Shown: piece by piece, positions 36,761 through 46,738 of the stretch | Layout: each line of letters begins with the position of its first letter | Position numbering within the stretch: the stretch's first letter is position 1 | Assembly: GCF_021065005.1 (NCBI RefSeq) | Contig: NZ_CP069247.1 | Coordinates: forward strand, 310,001-374,000 | DNA: 64,000 nucleotides | Direction: 5' to 3' | DNA from: Candidatus Gromoviella agglomerans | GTDB taxonomy: Bacteria > Pseudomonadota > Alphaproteobacteria > CAJXXZ01 > G021065005 | Position numbers and translations under genes: made by a program | The notes under the pieces: generated by a model | Told to the model about the DNA's origin: nothing | The model's database searches: none | Seen by the model: only the letters and a program-made list of their open reading frames with translations

Positions 36761-39073
36761 CTACTCTTTTTTCTTGCGAGTAGCAGAATATTTCTTCTTA
36801 GCCACAGCAGTTTTTTTTCGTACAAAATTCTCTGTAACTACCTTGTTTGCCCTTTCATATATAAGATCGACAGCTCTCTCAAATGTAATGTCAAAAACAT
36901 TGTCATTTTTCTTAAGCGAAGCCATAATACTACCATTTTTCACATATGGACCAAACCTTCCTATACATAGATCAAGAGGAGATTCATTATATTCTCCAAG
37001 GTTTGCTGGCAAATTGTACAGAAAAATCGCTTTATCAGGAGTAATTTCATCATTAATTCCTGTTAGCGATATATTTTTCATTTTTCCATCAAAAGACACT
37101 CGTAAATATTTACCGTAAGGTCCAGGTACAATTTCTATATCATATCCATGCTGATTTTTTAAATTACTATTTGATTCTTCTCCATCTAAAGAGCGAACAT
37201 ACGAGCAAGTTCCATTTGCATAAGCCGAACATCCAATAAATGGATTGATTTTACCTAATCGAAGTTCGAGACTAGAATTACATTTCGGACATATTTTACT
37301 TGCATCCCCTTGAGGAAAAAGCAAGAAGCTCAATTCATTTTGCAAAACAGATAGGACTTGAGATATTTGAATCGATGATGAATCCATAACAGTTTTAGAG
37401 AAATCAGTCCAGAAAGTCTTCATCAAATCATTAGCATTTAAGTTACCAGAAGACACTTCATCTAGAGCATTCTCCATCTCTGCAGTGAAATCGTATTCAA
37501 TATACTTCGCAAAAAAATGTATCAAAAACTGAGTAACTATTATGCCACGATAGTGAGGAATCATTGCCTTGCCATCATAAAATGCATATTCTCGATCGAT
37601 CAAAACTTGAAATATTCTAGCATAGGTACTTGGTCGTCCAACTCCAATTTCTTCTAATTTCTTTACCAAACTCGCTTCTGTATAGTTTGGAGATGGCTTA
37701 GTAAAATGCTGGTCTTTTAAAAATTCATTTACATTAAGTTTAGAATGAATTTCTACATCAGGAAGGAATGATTCATTATTCTTATCTCTTGAGATTATAT
37801 AAAATCCATCAAATAATATCTTTGATCCACTGACAGAAAAAGTAGCACCATCTTTACTGCTTGCTTTTATATTTCTTGAAACTAATAGAGCGCTAGCCAT
37901 TTGTGATGCTACAGCTCTTCTCCATATAATATCATAAACACGAAAATGCTCATCAGACAAAAATGCACGTACTTTATCGGGAGTATTTGAAAAATCGGTT
38001 GGACGAATTGCTTCATGAGCTTCTTGCGCATTCTTTGCCTTACTTTTATAAACACGAATGGATTCTGATACATATTTATCACCAAACAAATCAGAGATAT
38101 TTTTTCTGCACTCAACAATCGCTTCATCACTCATAACAATGCTGTCAGTACGCATATAAGTTATTAATCCCTGCATTTCTCCATTAATTTCCATACCTTC
38201 ATATAGGTCTTGCGCTATTCTCATTACGCGCACAGCACGCATATTTAACTCATTCACTGCAGACTGTTGGAGAGTCGCTGTATTAAATGGAGGATTGGGA
38301 TTTTTCTTAATATTTGAATCTTGAATATCACTGATAAAAAAACTCTGTCTTTTGAGCGATTTTTCAATATTCAGGGCCATTTCTTCATTTTTGATATCCA
38401 ATTTATCGAGTTTCTTTCCATCAAACTCAACAAGACGCATCAAAAGATCGTTCACTAAAGGCAGACTGAATTTACCATCAATAGTCCAATATTCTTGTGC
38501 AACAAACTTTGCAATTTCTTGAGCTCTCTCAACTAGCAATCTCAATGCAACAGATTGCACACGACCAGCTGATTTACTACCAGGTAATTTTCGCCATAAA
38601 ACAGGAGAAATATTAAATCCAAACAAATAATCTATTCGCAAACGTGTTTTGTATGCATCAACCAAGCACATATCTACTTCTCTAGGGGAGTGTATTGCAT
38701 TAATCACATCTTTTTTCGTAACAGCATTAAAAGATATTCTTTGCATACTTCTACCATTCACAGTAGATTTTGATTGTTTGATATCTTTTATAACTTCTGA
38801 TATATGCCAAGCAATTCCTTCACCTTCTCGATCAGGATCAGTTGCTAAAATTATATTTGACACATCAGAGAGATACTTCTTCACCTCTTTTACAAACCCT
38901 TTACCACGCTCAGTCAAAATCCAACTCATAGAAAAATCACTCACATCAACAGAACCATTTTTTGATGGCAACTCACGAATATGCCCACCACTAGAAATAA
39001 CCTTGTAATCTTGGCCAATATACTTCCCTATAATTTTTGCTTTTGACGGCGATTCAACTACTAGTAATTTCAA
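36761..39073 (-). CDS. topA: DNA topoisomerase I
   Basis: A type IA topoisomerase of 770 residues that relaxes negative supercoils. It begins MKLLVVESPSKAKII (Toprim), with ATDPDREGEGIAWH, catalytic Tyr in GLITYMRTDS, and GRPSTYARI. The C-terminus has one clear C4 zinc finger (CPKCNSSLELR...C...C) and ends in a Lys/Arg tail (RKKTAVAKKKYSATRKKKE). It follows dprA on the same strand in the widely conserved dprA-topA order. Confidence 0.97.
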   Translation of the reverse strand: MKLLVVESPSKAKIIGKYIGQDYKVISSGGHIRELPSKNGSVDVSDFSMSWILTERGKGFVKEVKKYLSDVSNIILATDPDREGEGIAWHISEVIKDIKQSKSTVNGRSMQRISFNAVTKKDVINAIHSPREVDMCLVDAYKTRLRIDYLFGFNISPVLWRKLPGSKSAGRVQSVALRLLVERAQEIAKFVAQEYWTIDGKFSLPLVNDLLMRLVEFDGKKLDKLDIKNEEMALNIEKSLKRQSFFISDIQDSNIKKNPNPPFNTATLQQSAVNELNMRAVRVMRIAQDLYEGMEINGEMQGLITYMRTDSIVMSDEAIVECRKNISDLFGDKYVSESIRVYKSKAKNAQEAHEAIRPTDFSNTPDKVRAFLSDEHFRVYDIIWRRAVASQMASALLVSRNIKASSKDGATFSVSGSKILFDGFYIISRDKNNESFLPDVEIHSKLNVNEFLKDQHFTKPSPNYTEASLVKKLEEIGVGRPSTYARIFQVLIDREYAFYDGKAMIPHYRGIIVTQFLIHFFAKYIEYDFTAEMENALDEVSSGNLNANDLMKTFWTDFSKTVMDSSSIQISQVLSVLQNELSFLLFPQGDASKICPKCNSSLELRLGKINPFIGCSAYANGTCSYVRSLDGEESNSNLKNQHGYDIEIVPGPYGKYLRVSFDGKMKNISLTGINDEITPDKAIFLYNLPANLGEYNESPLDLCIGRFGPYVKNGSIMASLKKNDNVFDITFERAVDLIYERANKVVTENFVRKKTAVAKKKYSATRKKKE

Positions 39074-39210
39074 AACTTACTTAGATAAACACAATATAGG
39101 ATTTTATAGGAAAATTTTTATGAAAGAGCAATAGTCATAATTGCAAATCATAAAGAATATAATTAAGAACCCAATGAAATTAAACAAATTTTCACTCACT
39201 AAACACTTAA

Positions 39211-40338
39211 TCACTGATATCGCAAAATTACCATTCCACTAGAATCACGCTCAATCAAATCTTCAAGCTCCAATTCGTTTATCACATCAAAAAGCTCTTC
39301 CAAACTCAATCCACTTAAATCGACAAGCTTATCGATTGATGAAGGTACATTACTCAACAACTCTAAAATCTTATCCCTTGATTTTGAGCAACCATCTGTT
39401 GTTAATGATTTTTTTTCGAAATTTTTTATACTCTTTATTGCTAATTTTTCAACTGTATTCATAACAATCGGCTTATTATTCTCTATAAATCGCCTCCCAA
39501 TATGTGAATAAACAGACAAGAAATCGTCCACATCCTCCAAAAGATGAGCACCCTCCTTTATCAGTGCATTTCCTCCTCTTGATCTAATATCAAAAGGATG
39601 ATTTGGCACAACAAACACATCTCGCCCAGCCTCAATTGCATATTTCGCAGTAATGATCGACCCAGAATTTATACTTGCATCAACAACTATAACTCCCCAG
39701 CTTAATCCTGCAATAAGTTGATTCCTCTTCACAAACATTCGTGCGTGAGGCTCTTCTCCAAAAGCAAATCCAGATACAATAAGACCGTTCTGAGAAATAT
39801 CTTTATACAGAGATGTATTCTCTAATGGATATACCTTGTCGATTCCAGAACCAAAAACCGCAATAGTCCCAGTCTTAATAGTACTTGTATGAGCAACTGT
39901 ATCTATTCCTCTTGCCATTCCAGAAACAATAACAAAATTGTGCTTCCCTAATTTATTTGCAAATTGACTTGTCCATTGTTTTCCTGCTACAGATGCATTT
40001 CTTGCACCAACTATTGCAACTTTTTCTTTTTTTAGGAGATCAATATTACCTTTCACTGTCAGAATACAATCCGAATCGTATATATTTTTTAAGAGTTCAG
40101 GATATAAATCATCGTTATAAAAAATTAACTGAGCTCCAAAATTCTCAACAGATTCCATTTCTTTTTCTGCGGCTTGCCTAGAAACGATGTTTTGCACTCC
40201 AAAGACACTACCTTGCTTCATATCTTCTATGGCTTTAGTTGCCGATCCATATTTATCAATAAGCTTACGAAATTTTGTAGGTCCTACATTCTTTGATCTA
40301 TACAATCTAAGCATGTCAATTTTTTCATTTAAACTCAT
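39211..40338 (-). CDS. dprA: DNA processing protein DprA
   Basis: DprA protects incoming single-stranded DNA and loads RecA during natural transformation. It is a 375-residue protein with the Rossmann-fold core VAIVGARNASVAGKQWT, VSGMARGIDTVAH, and FGSGIDKVYP, and a C-terminal winged helix (SIDKLVDLSGLSLEEL). It is in the usual dprA-topA pair. Its ATG is 24-60 bp from the divergent psd start. Confidence 0.96.
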   Translation of the reverse strand: MSLNEKIDMLRLYRSKNVGPTKFRKLIDKYGSATKAIEDMKQGSVFGVQNIVSRQAAEKEMESVENFGAQLIFYNDDLYPELLKNIYDSDCILTVKGNIDLLKKEKVAIVGARNASVAGKQWTSQFANKLGKHNFVIVSGMARGIDTVAHTSTIKTGTIAVFGSGIDKVYPLENTSLYKDISQNGLIVSGFAFGEEPHARMFVKRNQLIAGLSWGVIVVDASINSGSIITAKYAIEAGRDVFVVPNHPFDIRSRGGNALIKEGAHLLEDVDDFLSVYSHIGRRFIENNKPIVMNTVEKLAIKSIKNFEKKSLTTDGCSKSRDKILELLSNVPSSIDKLVDLSGLSLEELFDVINELELEDLIERDSSGMVILRYQ

Positions 40339-40362
40339 GATTTATTGAAAAAACTAAATAAT

Positions 40363-41049
40363 ATGATACATAATATTACAATATTTCATTTATATAAAAT
40401 GTTTAATAGATTTCATAAAGAAGGAATCCCTTTCATAAAATACAGCGCGATGATATCACTTATATCTATAATTTTCATTCAATCGCTATCTCTTATATCA
40501 GTTTTAGCACTAATATTTTTTCTAATATTCTTTCGCAATCCTAATAGAAAAATTCCAGACGAAAATGTAGTGGTTAGCCCTGCTGACGGATTGATTAAGA
40601 GCATTAATGTCACAAATCTACCAATAGGACTTGAAGAGTACGCTAATAATCAAAAATTTCAAAGAATCAGCATATTTCTAAATATATTTGACGTACACGT
40701 AAATAGGTATCCAACTTCAGGAAAAATTATAAGAACTCTATACCAAAAGGGTAAATTTATTAACGCAATGAATAACGCTTCCAGCGAAGTAAATGAGCAA
40801 AATCATATTGTAATTGAAAATGGATTAGAGAAAATAATCTGCACTCAAATTGCAGGGTTACTCGCAAGAAGAATAGTATCATACGCTCAAGAAGGTGAGG
40901 AATGCAAAAAAGGGGAGGAATACGGAATAATTTTATTTGGAAGCCGTGTGGATTTGTATCTCTCAGAGTCAAAATACAAAATATTGGTCAAACCGGGAGA
41001 TAAAATAAAAGGAGGAGAAACTAAAATTGCAGAATTCAATGATTTATAA
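40363..41049 (+). CDS. psd: Phosphatidylserine decarboxylase
   Basis: A membrane-associated enzyme making phosphatidylethanolamine. It has an N-terminal hydrophobic segment, VVVSPADGLIKSI, RISIFLNIFDVHVNRYP, and the self-cleavage site in ILFGSRVDLYLSE, where the Ser becomes the pyruvoyl group (the short PSD type common in alphaproteobacteria). Starts are uncertain: ATG 40363 (used here), TTG 40345, or ATG 40399, the last leaving a more typical N-terminus and more promoter space. The usual neighbour pssA is absent. Confidence 0.93.
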   Translation: MIHNITIFHLYKMFNRFHKEGIPFIKYSAMISLISIIFIQSLSLISVLALIFFLIFFRNPNRKIPDENVVVSPADGLIKSINVTNLPIGLEEYANNQKFQRISIFLNIFDVHVNRYPTSGKIIRTLYQKGKFINAMNNASSEVNEQNHIVIENGLEKIICTQIAGLLARRIVSYAQEGEECKKGEEYGIILFGSRVDLYLSESKYKILVKPGDKIKGGETKIAEFNDL

Positions 41050-41188
41050 AGAGTAACCGGCTAATATCTGAAACAGTCAGAGATATATAATCTATAACCT
41101 AAATCAAAATCGTTCAATTAAAAAAGCAATAAGTTATTCCAAAATAAACACAATTACTTTTTCACAAGTAAAAATCCATTTTCAGTGC

Positions 41189-41875
41189 TCATATCTTCTT
41201 CGTACATATAGAATAGCATTGATTCACAGATTTTTTCATATACTTAGTCTGAGCCAAATCCTCAGAGTAACTTTGAATTGCTGCATCAAAAAAATCACTG
41301 GAATCATTGATAACATGCTGCATCATACAAGCATAATCGAAATTATCTGTCGCAGCATAAACCTCTCCATCTTTCTTAATAACTCTTGTCAAAGCTGATA
41401 AAAATTCATTAGAAAAAATTCTTCTCTTATTATGACGCTTCTTCGGCCATGGATCTGGAAAAAGAACATATACCTTAGTTAATACTTCATTCGGAAGCAT
41501 AGATAGTAAAAACCCCACAGGCTGGCAAACAATTTTCACTCTTTTTAAGTAATCAACTTTAATATATTGACACAATTTAATTGCACCATTAAAAAATGGA
41601 TCACATCCCAATATGCAAGCATCGCTATTCTTGAGCTGATACAGAATATTGTCTCCAACTCCAAAACCAACATCCATATACATTTGGCTTGTCGAATTAA
41701 TAGCCAAAAAATCAAGTAACAATTTGTAAGAAATATCTTCAGATCGATTTTCTACTCCATCATTCAAGTATTTATCAATACATATTTCATTAAACACAGA
41801 TACTATATTCTCTGATGCATGAAATTTTCGACTTCTGTTCGCAAACACTTTTTCAAAACTATAATGAGTGTTCAT
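41189..41875 (-). CDS. trmB: tRNA (guanine-N7-)-methyltransferase
   Basis: TrmB modifies G46 of tRNA using SAM. Motif I is VGFGVGDNI, then the diagnostic VLFPDPWPKKRHNKRRIF, with the substrate-binding Asp in the TDNFDYA region. From the ATG at 41875 it has 228 residues; a GTG at 41908 would add 11 residues without homology. It is the last gene after ybeY-lnt on the minus strand. Confidence 0.95.
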   Translation of the reverse strand: MNTHYSFEKVFANRSRKFHASENIVSVFNEICIDKYLNDGVENRSEDISYKLLLDFLAINSTSQMYMDVGFGVGDNILYQLKNSDACILGCDPFFNGAIKLCQYIKVDYLKRVKIVCQPVGFLLSMLPNEVLTKVYVLFPDPWPKKRHNKRRIFSNEFLSALTRVIKKDGEVYAATDNFDYACMMQHVINDSSDFFDAAIQSYSEDLAQTKYMKKSVNQCYSICTKKI

Positions 41876-41961
41876 TACCACAATAAAGAATTCGCAGAAT
41901 TGTAGCACACATCTTCAAACACAATGCATTTTTTCAAAATGAATATGCAATCATCTTAATA

Positions 41962-43299
41962 TCATTTCATTCCCATTCCAAAAGAGAAAGAATTATAAGA
42001 ATTATCTGCAAATTTTATTAACACTTTCCCAAGTGAGTCTATTAGACCAGATATACCAGAATTGCAGCAAACAATAATCGGCAACCTCAACTGAATCGCT
42101 CTCAATCTAGCATGTTCAAAGTATTTATTTAAAGCTAAAGAACGTCCAAACCAAGCATTATTAGCAATATTAACTATCACTAGTATTTTTTCATAATCAT
42201 TATGTATTTTTTTCTTATAAAGCTGAAAAATAACGTCATAACAAATCATAGGTAAGATAAAGTATCGTTCATCAAATCTTATCAACTTAACATGATCTCC
42301 AGAATCAAAAGAGTCCAAATTCAAGGTATTCTTAAAGAATGATTGAAAGATAGGGATAAACTCTCCAAATGGCACAAGATGCACCTTATCATAATAACTA
42401 ACACTAGAGTTAATAAAAAACATTGAATTGTATAGAAGATCATTATCCATCCTTACTCCGCCAAAAATCAGATCAAAACCTTCGACTGATATGAAATCTC
42501 TCTTTGCATCAATAGGTTCAAAAAAAATACTTTCAGGTAAAATTAAAATATTCCTTTTACTTTGAATAGGAAATGAAGATTCTCTCTCAATAATATTCGA
42601 TAACATAGCAGGATTTGACATGTTTTTATCTGATTGAGTCATATTTGTCTGCACAACTTTAAAGCAATAGTCATTTTCAGATGGATTTTCACAAATTATA
42701 TGAACATTTTCGTGGTTATGCATCAAATAAAGACATACGAGATAGTATAAAAGAAAAAAAACAAATAAATGCAAAAACCACAGCAATTTCTTCTTAGTCA
42801 CAAATAACAAATACGGAATTGTCCAAAAAATTACCGATACAAATGTCAAAACATATACCGAGCCCAAATTGACAATTTGCAGCAGCACCAAATCAAACCT
42901 CATAGCCTGTCCAAGCAACAGCCACGGAATATGTGCCAATTCAAGCAAATGCTCATAAACACTCATAAACAAAGCCAACCCAATAGATTTTGTATAGAAT
43001 GGGTAATCTCTCAGAAGATATAAGGCTAAGGCTATAGGAAATGCAACAATAGACCAAAAAAACACTAGCAGAAACGATAATTCACTTAAGTTAAGTATCA
43101 AGAATGGATAGATCAACCAATATAAACTGAAACTAATATATCCAAAAGCAAATGAGTAATAATACTGAAACCAATAAACCTTATCTTTAAAAATATTCTC
43201 CAACAGAAATAAAGCACTACACACAAATCCTAACGAGAATGAATAAAATGACAAAGCGAACAATATTCCTAACACAAAGGCGACAAATATTTGAATCAT
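41962..43299 (-). CDS. lnt: Apolipoprotein N-acyltransferase
   Basis: Lnt completes lipoprotein maturation by N-acylation of the lipid-modified Cys. About six hydrophobic helices are followed by a nitrilase-like domain with the catalytic Glu in ILPESIF, Lys in YYDKVHLVPFGEF and Cys in LPMICYDV. Length 445 residues. It overlaps the stop of ybeY by 4 bp (translational coupling) and is followed by trmB. Together with lolDE in this window it shows an active lipoprotein pathway. Confidence 0.95.
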   Translation of the reverse strand: MIQIFVAFVLGILFALSFYSFSLGFVCSALFLLENIFKDKVYWFQYYYSFAFGYISFSLYWLIYPFLILNLSELSFLLVFFWSIVAFPIALALYLLRDYPFYTKSIGLALFMSVYEHLLELAHIPWLLLGQAMRFDLVLLQIVNLGSVYVLTFVSVIFWTIPYLLFVTKKKLLWFLHLFVFFLLYYLVCLYLMHNHENVHIICENPSENDYCFKVVQTNMTQSDKNMSNPAMLSNIIERESSFPIQSKRNILILPESIFFEPIDAKRDFISVEGFDLIFGGVRMDNDLLYNSMFFINSSVSYYDKVHLVPFGEFIPIFQSFFKNTLNLDSFDSGDHVKLIRFDERYFILPMICYDVIFQLYKKKIHNDYEKILVIVNIANNAWFGRSLALNKYFEHARLRAIQLRLPIIVCCNSGISGLIDSLGKVLIKFADNSYNSFSFGMGMK

Positions 43300-43787
43300 A
43301 ATTTTTGAAAAATATTCAGAGATTTTGCACCAATCTCATTCATAATCTTCTCATTCTCATCATTATCGTGATCATACTTAAATAAATGCAACATGCCGTG
43401 AATTATAAGATCATTTAAATGATTAGAAAAACCAATTTCATTAGATTCTTCATTAATTTTTTCATAAGAGAGAATTATATCTCCTAGATATAAATCTTCT
43501 TCACATTTTGTCATCAACTCACATATACTTTCATAACCATCAAAAGACAGAACATTAGTTGAATGATCCTTTCCACGATAAAGACTATTGTATTTCATCA
43601 TTTCATCATCATTTGAAAAATAAAAACTCACGTAAAATCTTCTAGATATCTTAAAAGGGAGTGCTTCACAAACTGAAGCAACTATATCACGCAAATACTT
43701 ACTTGAAATACTCCACATACGTAAAGCCTTAAATTCTATCAAAAAATCAACACAATCAATTTCATTTACTACGAAGTCTTGACTCAT
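43296..43787 (-). CDS. ybeY: Endoribonuclease YbeY
   Basis: A 163-residue single-strand endoribonuclease for 16S rRNA 3' maturation. The zinc site is HGMLHLFKYDHDND, the family HGxLHLxGYDH with one substitution. LYRGKDHSTNVLSF is the second signature. It is upstream of lnt, overlapping by 4 bp, an order also seen in other proteobacteria. Confidence 0.95.
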   Translation of the reverse strand: MSQDFVVNEIDCVDFLIEFKALRMWSISSKYLRDIVASVCEALPFKISRRFYVSFYFSNDDEMMKYNSLYRGKDHSTNVLSFDGYESICELMTKCEEDLYLGDIILSYEKINEESNEIGFSNHLNDLIIHGMLHLFKYDHDNDENEKIMNEIGAKSLNIFQKL

Positions 43788-43943
43788 ACAACCATAAAAG
43801 CATTTTCATGATGATATGTCATATAATCCCCATATGGTAGTACTTTATCGCTTCAAAACACATCTATGAGATGCAATTGAGTAAAAATAATTCGCAAATA
43901 ATAATATCAAAACTACTAAACATCAGAATTCACCGATAAACAG

Positions 43944-44016
43944 TGCCGAATGTCGGATTTGAACCAACGACCTAGTGATTACAAATCAATTGCTCTACCA
44001 ACTGAGCTAATTCGGC
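43944..44016 (-). tRNA. tRNA-Thr (anticodon TGT)
   Basis: Minus-strand cloverleaf: acceptor gccgaat/attcggc, D-stem gctc/gagc, anticodon loop tttgtaa (TGT, codon ACA), T-stem gttgg/ccgac, and discriminator A. The anticodon stem attga/tcact has one mismatch (T28/C42). No CCA is encoded. It lies one base from tRNA-Leu, so both are cut from one transcript. Confidence 0.94.
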
Positions 44017-44017
44017 A

Positions 44018-44098
44018 TGCCCTCAACTGGACTCGAACCAGCACGACCGGAGTCCGTGGATTTTAAGTCCACTATGTCTACCATTCCATCACAAGGGC
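44018..44098 (-). tRNA. tRNA-Leu (anticodon TAA)
   Basis: Class II tRNA on the minus strand: acceptor gcccttg/tgagggc, anticodon stem gtgga/tccac with loop cttaaaa (TAA, codon UUA), a long variable arm (ggactccggtcgt region), and T-arm ctggttcgagtccag. The discriminator is A. No CCA is encoded. It is upstream of tRNA-Thr in the same unit. Confidence 0.95.
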
Positions 44099-44222
44099 TT
44101 GGTAGATTGTATAATGCAATAAAAAGAAAAACAATCTTTCAACAAAATCATTTTTTCAAAAAATTTTAAAAAATTTACTAGAAGATGGGGGCATTAGATT
44201 TATAGCAAAATCATCACAATCT

Positions 44223-45530
44223 CTAACGATTGAATAAATTATTCTCCTTCATACGCTGAATCTTTGAGAAAAGATAATACGCAATCATCTGATTAACAAT
44301 AGAAAACAACTCACAATATTCATTTAACATAATATATGTAAATAATCCACTAATAACAGCGCTCCATGCTCCAATAGAAGATCTGGTCAATTTTGAGAAA
44401 TAACTCATCACCACAGGAACAAATATAGTACAAATCATGATGCGATAACTCTCAACAAAAACCATTATCAAATCTTGAAATGAGAAAGCGCACACTATAC
44501 CCAAAACACCTACAAGAACATTTATATACCACATCTTGCGACCTTTAAAGAAATCAAAGCTCACAATCGAACTTATCGATAATAATATCGAATCAGCCGT
44601 TGAAATTATCGCTGTCAAAATAAAAAAACCAATAATTGATGAAACGTATTTAGGACAATATTGAGATATAAAATCTAATAACACACTATTAATCTTACAA
44701 CAATCCACACTCTTAGCAACAAGACCAACAAAAACTGGGACCATTGCAAAAAATAATACAAATATACCTGCAAACAAAGAGCTCATTCTGGCCACAAAGG
44801 GTGATTTTGCAGAAAATAACACCTGTGCAACATCTTGCTCAATAAACAAGAATAGGAACGGAACTAAAACGGCAGAATACCCTATTCCTTCAGGCAAAAT
44901 ACTCTGCGATGACATAACTATAGGTTTTATATCAAACTCTTGCATCAAAAACATCAATATATAAAGCAGAACTCCAAATAAAATCAACACTTGCACTTTA
45001 CTGATAATAGAGATAAATTTCATACCTCCAAATGCAACGTACAATACTATCAACAGCCATATACATGCGAACAAAAAATCTCCATTTACATCCATCGAAT
45101 ACAACAATTTCTTGGAAGCAATAACTTGTCCAAGAAATATACCAAATAACGCGAGAATAGATACGATAGACGCAATGTATCGTAAAACCGAGCTATCATA
45201 GTATTTTTCAAATATTTCAGGGATTGTATGTATATTCATTCCTCGAAGCTGCCCCGCTCCAAAAAATGATAAACATACCAGACCGAGCGATAATCCCAAA
45301 GCATAAAAGATTCCATACAAACCATTACTGTAAGCCATTTCTGCTGTACCAACTATCAGTCCCCCTCCAACCTGAATACCTATAAGAGTAGCAACCGTGG
45401 AGAAAAAACTTAACGATCTAACAACACTCAAAGAAGAATCAATACCTTTTTTGATTACTTTGTGATGAATCATTGTACAAATTACGTATATAAAAAATAC
45501 AGAAATCAATGATAAGAATAGAAAATCCAT
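44223..45530 (-). CDS. Sodium/solute symporter (SSS family)
   Basis: A 435-residue inner-membrane transporter with about 12 hydrophobic helices. IGIQVGGGLIVGTAEMAYSNGL is the characteristic sodium-site region of the SSS family, followed by FGAGQLRG and NIHTIPEIFEKYYDSSVLR. The C-terminal helix set includes TAIISTADSILLSISSIVSFD, with the conserved Ser residues that bind Na+. Members transport proline, pantothenate or other substrates; this one cannot be assigned. A GTG at 45539 precedes the preferred ATG at 45530. Confidence 0.85.
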   Translation of the reverse strand: MDFLFLSLISVFFIYVICTMIHHKVIKKGIDSSLSVVRSLSFFSTVATLIGIQVGGGLIVGTAEMAYSNGLYGIFYALGLSLGLVCLSFFGAGQLRGMNIHTIPEIFEKYYDSSVLRYIASIVSILALFGIFLGQVIASKKLLYSMDVNGDFLFACIWLLIVLYVAFGGMKFISIISKVQVLILFGVLLYILMFLMQEFDIKPIVMSSQSILPEGIGYSAVLVPFLFLFIEQDVAQVLFSAKSPFVARMSSLFAGIFVLFFAMVPVFVGLVAKSVDCCKINSVLLDFISQYCPKYVSSIIGFFILTAIISTADSILLSISSIVSFDFFKGRKMWYINVLVGVLGIVCAFSFQDLIMVFVESYRIMICTIFVPVVMSYFSKLTRSSIGAWSAVISGLFTYIMLNEYCELFSIVNQMIAYYLFSKIQRMKENNLFNR

Positions 45531-45811
45531 AGACACCACAAATTCTATATTTCATCATCGTCCAACAACCCAATTAGAAAGTCAATCGAGCTATCAATAA
45601 TATATGTTAATCATATTACCGTAAATCATTTAGAGATGACAAGAAGTATACAATATTAGTAAATATCACAAGAAAACGAATCAAACAAAGGAAGAAAATA
45701 TTAACATATAAACTCAGTTAAAATAAATTCAAAAATCTACAACATCAATTCAGAATGTAAACTTAAATTAACGAACAGAATCGATCTCAAATACAACTCA
45801 CTAATAGAAAA

Positions 45812-46396
45812 TCAAACAATACGACGCTCATGCCCAGCAACAAGAGCGCGAATATTTTCTTTATGAGAAAAAAATATCAAACTCCACACACACACAGCAA
45901 AAGTGAGACTATCATAAGAAAACGCTCTCACAACATGCATCAGCAAAAATACCGAAACACCTACTAGTGAAGCTAAAGAAGATATCTTATACACCTTAAT
46001 ACAAATAATCCAAAATACAAATGCAATCAAGACGGAAATGTAATCAAGAAACAAACCAACTCCCAGAAGGGTTGAAACACCCTTACCTGCTGACTTAAAT
46101 TTATACAGCGAATATATAGGATAAATATGCCCAAAAATCACGAAAAATCCAAGCAACAACAATTGAGAGAAAGAAAAAACATTCCCCACATATACAACTA
46201 CAAACCCTTTCAACAGATCACATAACATTGTCAACACACCAGCAATCTTGCTCTGTCTAAAGACATTAGTAGCTCCAATGTTTCGAGAGCCAACTTGCCT
46301 TGGATCACTTATTTTCATTAGTTTAGAGATAACAACTCCAAAGGGAAAAGATCCAATACAATAAGCAAAAAGCAACCAAAGAAAAGTAGAAAACAC
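45812..46396 (-). CDS. plsY: Glycerol-3-phosphate acyltransferase PlsY
   Basis: A 194-residue five-helix membrane enzyme using acyl-phosphate to acylate glycerol-3-phosphate, first step of phospholipid synthesis. The three family motifs are visible: GSFPFGVVISKL, VGSRNIGATNVFR, and GHIYPIY plus KSAGKGVSTLLG. In many alphaproteobacteria plsY sits next to dprA; here it lies 5.5 kb away. It is followed on the same strand by the symporter after about 280 bp with nothing recognisable. Confidence 0.95.
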   Translation of the reverse strand: MFSTFLWLLFAYCIGSFPFGVVISKLMKISDPRQVGSRNIGATNVFRQSKIAGVLTMLCDLLKGFVVVYVGNVFSFSQLLLLGFFVIFGHIYPIYSLYKFKSAGKGVSTLLGVGLFLDYISVLIAFVFWIICIKVYKISSLASLVGVSVFLLMHVVRAFSYDSLTFAVCVWSLIFFSHKENIRALVAGHERRIV

Positions 46397-46418
46397 AACA
46401 TCTCCAAAAATTCATATG

Positions 46419-46493
46419 GGCGAGTGACCGGATTCGAACCGGCGACCTTTGGAACCACAACCCAACGCTCTAACCAACTAAGCTACACACGCC
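46419..46493 (-). tRNA. tRNA-His (anticodon GTG)
   Basis: Minus-strand cloverleaf with the His-specific extra G(-1) opposite C73. Acceptor gcgtgtg/cactcgc has one T4/T69 mismatch. D-stem gctt/gagc, anticodon stem ttggg/tccaa with loop ttgtggt (GTG), T-stem gccgg/ccggt with loop ttcgaat. CCA is not encoded. Confidence 0.95.
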
Positions 46494-46665
46494 ATACCAG
46501 TATGATGAGAGTGAATCAAAAAAAAATCAAGCAAAATTTGATTTTGCAAACAATTTAATCATTAATCCAGAATATTTTTCATCAAAACTAGAGCATATAT
46601 ACCAAATATAAAATTTACAGTCATATATATACTCACAATTCAAATTGTATGTTATGATGAGTGGT

Positions 46666-46738
46666 GCGCTCATAGCTCAGTGGATAGAGCGTTGCCCTCC
46701 GGAGGCAAAGGTCGTGAGTTCAAATCTCTCTGAGCGTG
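46666..46738 (+). tRNA. tRNA-Arg (anticodon CCG)
   Basis: Cloverleaf: acceptor gcgctca/tgagcgt, D-stem gctc/gagc, anticodon stem ttgcc/ggcaa with loop ctccgga (CCG, codon CGG), and T-arm gtgagttcaaatctctc. The discriminator is G. No CCA is encoded. A palindrome acaatt-ca-aattgt (46635-46648) lies 17 bp upstream in the presumed promoter. Confidence 0.95.
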
